Below, in pieces: positions 61,044 through 64,000 of a DNA stretch of 64,000 bases (positions are counted from its first letter, which is position 1; the number at the start of each line of letters is the position of its first letter). The stretch spans positions 1 through 64,000 of the forward strand of contig JAKSXM010000150.1 of NCBI GenBank assembly GCA_022575985.1, written 5' to 3'. The notes beneath the pieces were generated by a model. The model worked only from the letters and a program-made list of their open reading frames with translations. It was not told where the DNA came from and did no database searches. The position numbers and the translations under genes were made by a program. The DNA is from Anagrus nilaparvatae (Eukaryota; Arthropoda; Insecta; Hymenoptera; Mymaridae).

Positions 61044-61650
61044 TACATTCATCGAAGATTAAATTTTTGACAACAATCTAAAAATAGGTCGTTTTGGGGC
61101 AAAAATGGATAATTAATTGATCAAAGTTTTTGATTTATAAAATTCTAAAAGCGATATTTACAAGAATAAAATTAGACAAACCAAATATTTTTATTGCAAG
61201 TTGATCGTATTATTCGAATTATAGGTACCTTTTAACGTGTAAAAAAGAATTCATTTTTAAAGCTTTCAAAATAATGGTCTTTAAAAAACCGTTTTTTTAC
61301 CATTTTTTCTAGGTTTTTAGCTTCTAAAAATATTCAAATAGATAATCATTTTCATAGGCAGCCGTCGAGTGTCAAAATTATGACTTTTAAATTGAATTCA
61401 TTGACCTCAAAAATATAAAATATAAACATATTTTTAAATTTTTATGCTTGAACAATAGCTTGACAGCTAGTTGACAACTTTCAAGTTTCGAAATCATGAA
61501 AAATAAATATATAACTATATAAATTTAAAAAAAAATTAATTTTTTCCAAAACTAGTATTCTATACACTAAAATTAGCTATTAAATAAAAAAATTTTTTAA
61601 AAAAGTAGTTTTTGTAGAAGAAAAAATTGTTTAAACAAAAAAATGTTTGG

Positions 61651-62037
61651 TATATGGGTTGATATTCCTCAACTGTATGAGAACCTAATTCTTGGGTCTT
61701 CATATCGGTCCCAAAATAATTTTCCCTCAAAGTACTATCGAAAACAAGTTACCTCCTCAATTTTTAACCTCCTAGGTCTTTTCCTTGTTTTTTTACTGCC
61801 GTATTAGTTTTTTTTTGCTTTTTATTTTTTTTAATTTTTGCGCTCTTAAAATTAGAAAAAATAAAAAGCACAAAAAAAAAATAATACGGCTGTAAAAAAT
61901 CAAGAAGAAGACCTAGGAGACTAAGAATTGAGGAGGTAACTTGTTTTCGATAGTACTTTGAGGGAAAAATATTTTGGGACCGATTTGATGACCTAAGAAT
62001 TAGGTTCTCATACACTTGAGGAATATCAACCCATATA
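61651..62037. mobile_element. 387-bp palindromic MITE with TA flanks
   Basis: TA|TATGGGTTGATATTCCTCAA at the left mirrors TTGAGGAATATCAACCCATA|TA at the right. Arms of about 165 bp pair along GGACCGAT, GAGGGAAAA, CGATAGTACTTTGAGGG, GAGGAGGTAACTTGTTTTCG and AGGAGACT/AACCTCCT. The 83-codon minus-strand frame across it is a by-product. Confidence 0.85.
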
Positions 62038-63229
62038 CATATATATCTGTGATATAAATGTTACAGGTGGAGTCTAATCTCTGGATAAAGCTAGGACTAT
62101 CCAGTTACAGCCAGCCATATCCAAGCTGTCTTGGATAAAATACGATTCTTGAAAGATTCTATTTTTTTTGTTCAACATTAACCGGTATGCTTGGATAAGC
62201 TTTATGTTGGATAGAGCCCGATTCGTATAAAATTTTGTACAATATAGTAAAAAATGGCAAATATCTAGTAACTTTTTTCAAAATTATTTTATTATTTTAC
62301 CTTCATCATATTTTTGTATTAAATTAAATAATTTGATATACTATTTGATTTTATAATAAAATATTTTTTTCTCTCCCCTCTCTTACTTCATTTAAAGTTT
62401 TATTATACTATTCTTCCGTAAAAAACCAACTTTTTCATTTTTCAGTAATTCATTAAACTTTTCATAAAAAATAATTTTTAAATCGTTGGCAATCAGAGAT
62501 TTTATTTAGTAATTAAATAGAAGAATTATACGTTAAGCAGTTTTGGTCACTTTAGATTTTGTACTGAGTACACAAGGTAATATTAATATAAATATTTCCA
62601 CATATATTAAATTTCCTTACATATTTCGTCAAATAAAAACAAATAATTTACCCTATAGGTTAATCATGTAAATTTTATTTAAAAATTTTTTATAACCCGG
62701 GGAATTATAAAAATGATTTGCCCAGATCTAAATAGATTTAAAATGTGATCAGATCAAGCATAAGTTAATTAAGGCAAAACTGAGCAAGTATGGAGTGATA
62801 CGTTGTAGTATGTACTAAACTGGATTTTGGCACGATCTGGGTATATCTGAAAAAAAATGTAATCACGAAACCGTATCTGCTGAGATTGACTCTTACTTTT
62901 ATATGGGTAAGAACATAATACAACTATATCAGGACCAATTTATTAGCGTTGAGTCATATTATCTAATATCAAAAAAAATTTATTTGAATTAATTTGAGCT
63001 AGAAAATTACAATTAAAAAAAGTTATTATAATATTTATTTATTTAATTTACAATAATTAAAATTTTTTTCTAATCTAAATTAAAAATTTTTAAATTAAAA
63101 AAAAAAATTTTTTTTTTTTTTTTTGCAATTTTGCACAAAAGGTATATTTTTAAAGAAAAATAATCAAATATGCATAATTTAAATCATTAAAATTAAATTA
63201 TTCATTTCTTTAAAAAGTTTTAAATTAAA
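62038..63229. other. A/T-rich DNA, no gene seen
   Basis: TTGGATA-type words recur between 62080 and 62210 (CTTGGATAAAATACG, CTTGGATAAGC, GTTGGATAGAG), perhaps a decayed repeat. Otherwise low complexity. Confidence 0.5.
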
Positions 63230-63920
63230 ATCTTTAGAGTAAAATTTCATCTCTGCGGATAGCTATTTTTGAGATTAAATTTTTAGAAGTGAAATAAAAA
63301 ACTAAAGTACTTAGAAAAATAATTTTTATTTACCTTCTTATAGTCAACAATTAGAATTATTCCTGAAAGTTACAAGTAAAAATCTTATTTAGAAAAAAAG
63401 TTATGAAGAGTTAAAGTTAAATTTCATTCCAGCAGGGCAACTATTTTTGAGATTAAAAGTCCAGAAGTGAAATGAAAAACTAAAATACTTAGAAAAATAA
63501 TTTTTATTTACACTTCTTATAGTCAACAATTAGAATTATTCCTGAAAGTTACAAGTAAAAATCTTATTTAGAAAAAAAGTTATGAAGAGTTAAAGTTAAA
63601 TTTCATTGCTAACGGACAACTATTTTTGAGATTAAATATCTAGAAGTGAAATCAAAAACTAAAATACTTAGAAAAATTATTTTTATTTACACTTCTTATA
63701 GTTAACAATTAGAATTATTTCTGAAAGTTACAAGTCAAAATATTATATAGAAAAAAAATTATGAATAGTTAAATTTAAATTTCATTGCTAACGGACAACT
63801 ATTTTTGAGATTAAATGTCCAGAAGTGAAATCAAAAACTAAAATACTTAGAAAAATGATTTGTATTTATTCTTTTTATAGCCAACAATTAGAACTATTTC
63901 TGAAAATTATAAGTCTTCCT
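63230..63920. repeat. Tandem satellite-like array, period 177-179 bp
   Basis: CTATTTTTGAGATTAAA occurs at 63264, 63441, 63620 and 63799. Each copy continues with AGAAGTGAAAT, then ACTAAARTACTTAGAAAAAT, then CAACAATTAGAA and TGAAAGTTACAAGT. Nearly four copies are visible; the last decays after about 63920 near the window edge. Adjacent copies are clearly similar. Confidence 0.9.
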
Positions 63921-64000
63921 CTCAACTAGAAGAAAAATTATATCTATATAGTTTAAAATCTTTCATTTTTCAAGTTTTCTTCGGTAAATAAAAAATTGAA

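Noticed and set aside
1..64000. CRISPR arrays, operons, bacterial-type genes, rRNA genes
   Set aside because: Nothing of the kind is visible. Introns, non-LTR elements and MITEs identify eukaryotic nuclear DNA, and the regular repeats found are tandem or foldback repeats without unique spacers.

Overview
The window is a very A+T-rich, gene-poor piece of an arthropod, almost certainly insect, nuclear genome. It has spliced coding exons with GT/AG borders, introns full of A/T runs, an R1-clade retrotransposon (an arthropod-associated group) and many inverted-repeat elements. Composition and repeat content would suit a parasitoid wasp, but that is a guess and not a result.

Only one convincing host gene is present. 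It lies on the minus strand (21717 down to 9859) and has five coding exons totalling 1908 nt, or 635 codons plus stop, all joining in frame. The product is a type I membrane protein of the apical extracellular matrix: signal peptide, zona pellucida (ZP) domain, low-complexity linker, a tetrabasic furin-type site, one transmembrane helix and a short cytoplasmic tail. This is the cuticlin-like insect ZP layout. The signal-peptide exon is separated from the rest by an intron of about 8.8 kb.

The rest is repeats. Positions 448-1519 hold a small TA-flanked MITE, an inverted repeat and a tRNA-Arg-like (SINE-type) sequence. Positions 1838-5549 hold two dead non-LTR retrotransposons end to end: an R1-clade fragment, then a Jockey/CR1-type fragment ending in an (AAACTAT)n tail and carrying a CACTG-ended MITE. 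A second, shorter copy of that MITE sits in intron 1 of the ZP gene. Positions 24.8-25.9 kb and 30.2-31.6 kb hold foldback and tandem repeats, including a 128-bp module repeated in both orientations. Positions 41391-45082 hold a Penelope-like element remnant, with RT tail and GIY-YIG endonuclease, between two inverted arms of about 924 bp; an 893-bp palindromic element has inserted inside its GIY-YIG motif. Positions 46.6-49.2 kb and 56.7-57.3 kb hold further inverted-repeat elements. Positions 51.4-54.9 kb hold a broken Jockey-like element (APE endonuclease, RT end) with a 743-bp pogo/mariner-type MITE nested inside. Positions 60.9-62.0 kb hold two TA-flanked palindromes, and a tandem array of about 178 bp runs from 63.2 kb toward the right edge.

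The remaining long stretches are A/T-rich DNA in which I see no gene. I found no clearly new functional system. The most interesting structures are the nested Penelope-like locus and the 128-bp foldback.
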